A stretch of 64,000 bases of DNA from Sphingomonas nostoxanthinifaciens (GTDB taxonomy: Bacteria; Pseudomonadota; Alphaproteobacteria; Sphingomonadales; Sphingomonadaceae). The position numbers and the translations under genes are program-made. Shown in pieces: positions 62,942 through 64,000 of this stretch; position 1 is the first letter of the stretch; every line of letters starts with the position of its first letter. A model generated the notes under the pieces. That model saw only the letters and a program-made list of their open reading frames with translations, ran no database searches and was not told where the DNA came from. The stretch lies in the NCBI RefSeq assembly GCF_019930585.1, contig NZ_CP082839.1, positions 1,302,001-1,366,000 on the forward strand, in the 5' to 3' direction.

Positions 62942-63784
62942 CTAAAAGGAATAGCTGACGCCGGCCGCGAAGAGCCCGAAGCTCTTCGACCCGTTCTTGA
63001 CGATCGGGCTCTTGGATGCATCGCCGACGTAGGTGCCGCCTTGCACGCGACCGACGAGGCCCCAATGTCGCGACAACTCGTAGCCTCCGGTGATACCACC
63101 CGAGACCTCGCTCAGGCCGCCGCCCGGCCGGTAGCTGGCAAGCCCCGAAGCCGCGGCTTCCGCGTCGGTGATGCCGAAATACGTCCTGTTCTGCTTTGCG
63201 CTGTCGATCTTCGTGCTCAGATCGAGATTTACGAAACCGCGCTCCTGGCGGATGAGAACATAGTTCAGGCTGGGCTCGAATGAAAATCCACGGGACGATT
63301 TGACGTCCTGAAGGAACTTCGCCGACACCAGCAAGCGCCCCTGTCCACTTTCGTTTCCGCCAAAGCGATAGCCGACGAACGCACCGACATTCTCGCTGGT
63401 GCTTATCGGGTTCAACAGCTTGATGACCCCGACGGCATCGCTGTTCGTTCGTGAACTGGACAGGCCGAACAGCGGGCCATATTCGAAATGGCTGTCGCCG
63501 CCGAAGTTCACCTTCAGTGTCGTGCCGACGACGCCGAGTTCGACGCCGTGATACTTTACGTCGATCAGGCCGAACGGCATCGGCTTGTACTGTTTGGCGC
63601 CATCATATCTGGGCGCTTCGGCCCCACCGATCGCCACGATGCCATGGAAGCCGCTACCGCTGCCCTCACCGGTGTCGACCAAGGGCGCCGGAACGTTGGC
63701 TGCAGTCGAATTGTCCAGCGACTGCGCAAGCGCCGGGCCGGCGCCGCACATCAGCAATGTCGGGATGAACAGGGTCGACTTCAT
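62942..63784 (-). CDS. MipA/OmpV family outer-membrane protein
   Basis: A 280-residue outer-membrane barrel protein. It has a signal peptide (MKSTLFIPTLLMCGAGPALA). The barrel strands follow the family pattern (GIVAIGGAEAPRYDGAKQYKPMPFGLIDVKY, YGPLFGLSSSR, NVGAFVGYRFGG) and it ends in a C-terminal Phe (FGLFAAGVSYSF), as needed for barrel assembly. I chose the ATG at 63784. The family includes MipA, a murein-synthesis scaffold, and OmpV. The actual role is not derived from the sequence. It is a single gene here. Confidence 0.87.
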   Translation of the reverse strand: MKSTLFIPTLLMCGAGPALAQSLDNSTAANVPAPLVDTGEGSGSGFHGIVAIGGAEAPRYDGAKQYKPMPFGLIDVKYHGVELGVVGTTLKVNFGGDSHFEYGPLFGLSSSRTNSDAVGVIKLLNPISTSENVGAFVGYRFGGNESGQGRLLVSAKFLQDVKSSRGFSFEPSLNYVLIRQERGFVNLDLSTKIDSAKQNRTYFGITDAEAAASGLASYRPGGGLSEVSGGITGGYELSRHWGLVGRVQGGTYVGDASKSPIVKNGSKSFGLFAAGVSYSF

Positions 63785-64000
63785 AGCGTTTTCCAGCCTC
63801 GTTCGAGTCAATTGCGGACGAGAGACGGCGCGCTGTCTCGGCACCCCAGCTTAAAGTTCCGAAAATCGAAACTTTTATTCGGGACTTGAGGAGGACTTCC
63901 ACGATGGCCTGACGGTCGATAGATCGACCAACCTCTGCTTTCCTATTTCATCGCCGGGATCAGCGTTTGCTTCCGGCCCGCACTGTCGCAGCGTTCTGCC
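63785..64000. other. Window end, no further gene
   Basis: Only upstream DNA of the MipA/OmpV gene is visible. No supportable reading frame reaches the window end. Confidence 0.4.

Noticed and set aside
1..64000. CRISPR array or rRNA operon
   Set aside because: No evenly spaced 24-40 base repeats and no rRNA-like conserved sequence were seen.

Overview
This window looks like chromosomal DNA from an alphaproteobacterium of the Sphingomonadales type. The pointers are visibly high GC outside the foreign segment, five proteins ending in a PEPxxWA-CTERM-like sorting tail, a TonB-dependent receptor, several kinases carrying the HisKA motif GGVAHDFNN, and promoters that fit the alphaproteobacterial general stress sigma factor EcfG (GGAAC, 16-17 bases, CGTT). 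No rRNA, intact tRNA or CRISPR array was found.

Region 1 (1-16515) is mainly a stress-response neighbourhood. After a hybrid histidine kinase cut by the window edge, two operons diverge from about 5.7 kb. Leftward are a catalase-like protein, an SDR, a zinc alcohol dehydrogenase and an epoxide-hydrolase-like protein. Rightward are an SRPBCC protein, a zinc dehydrogenase, an SDR, an alpha/beta hydrolase and a DUF4142 protein. Overlapping EcfG-type promoters lie between them. Two further leftward pairs follow, HAD phosphatase with hemerythrin and DUF4142 with a Tat-exported SDR. Then come a DEDDh exonuclease, two small basic proteins, a DUF2256 protein, an ATP-dependent DNA ligase and an MpaB-family protein.

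Region 2 (16807-30881) is a 14 kb integrated element bounded by an 18 bp direct repeat. The right copy extends into a tRNA-Leu-like 3' end. It carries a tyrosine integrase, an exported protein, a YgjP-type metallopeptidase, a type I restriction system (hsdR, hsdS and a frameshifted hsdM), a GIY-YIG-like protein, a serine recombinase and several orphan genes in more AT-rich DNA.

Region 3 (30882-52822) mixes decay with a sensory and secretion cluster. Four intact PEP-CTERM proteins alternate with a membrane HTH-TPR regulator, a winged-helix-TPR regulator, a membrane hybrid kinase facing a NarL-type regulator, and two paralogous hybrid kinases. Broken genes flank the cluster: a flavin monooxygenase with two frameshifts, a PQQ-type sugar dehydrogenase with an in-frame stop, a deletion fusing the truncated 5' ends of a dehydrogenase and a WYL regulator, and a DUF1330 gene with an in-frame stop.

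Region 4 (53146-64000) holds a TonB receptor, YdcF-like protein and S1/P1-type hydrolase operon divergent from a ROK regulator and an MFS transporter, probably one uptake system. It ends with an acyltransferase divergent from a MarR-GNAT fusion regulator, and a MipA/OmpV outer-membrane protein.
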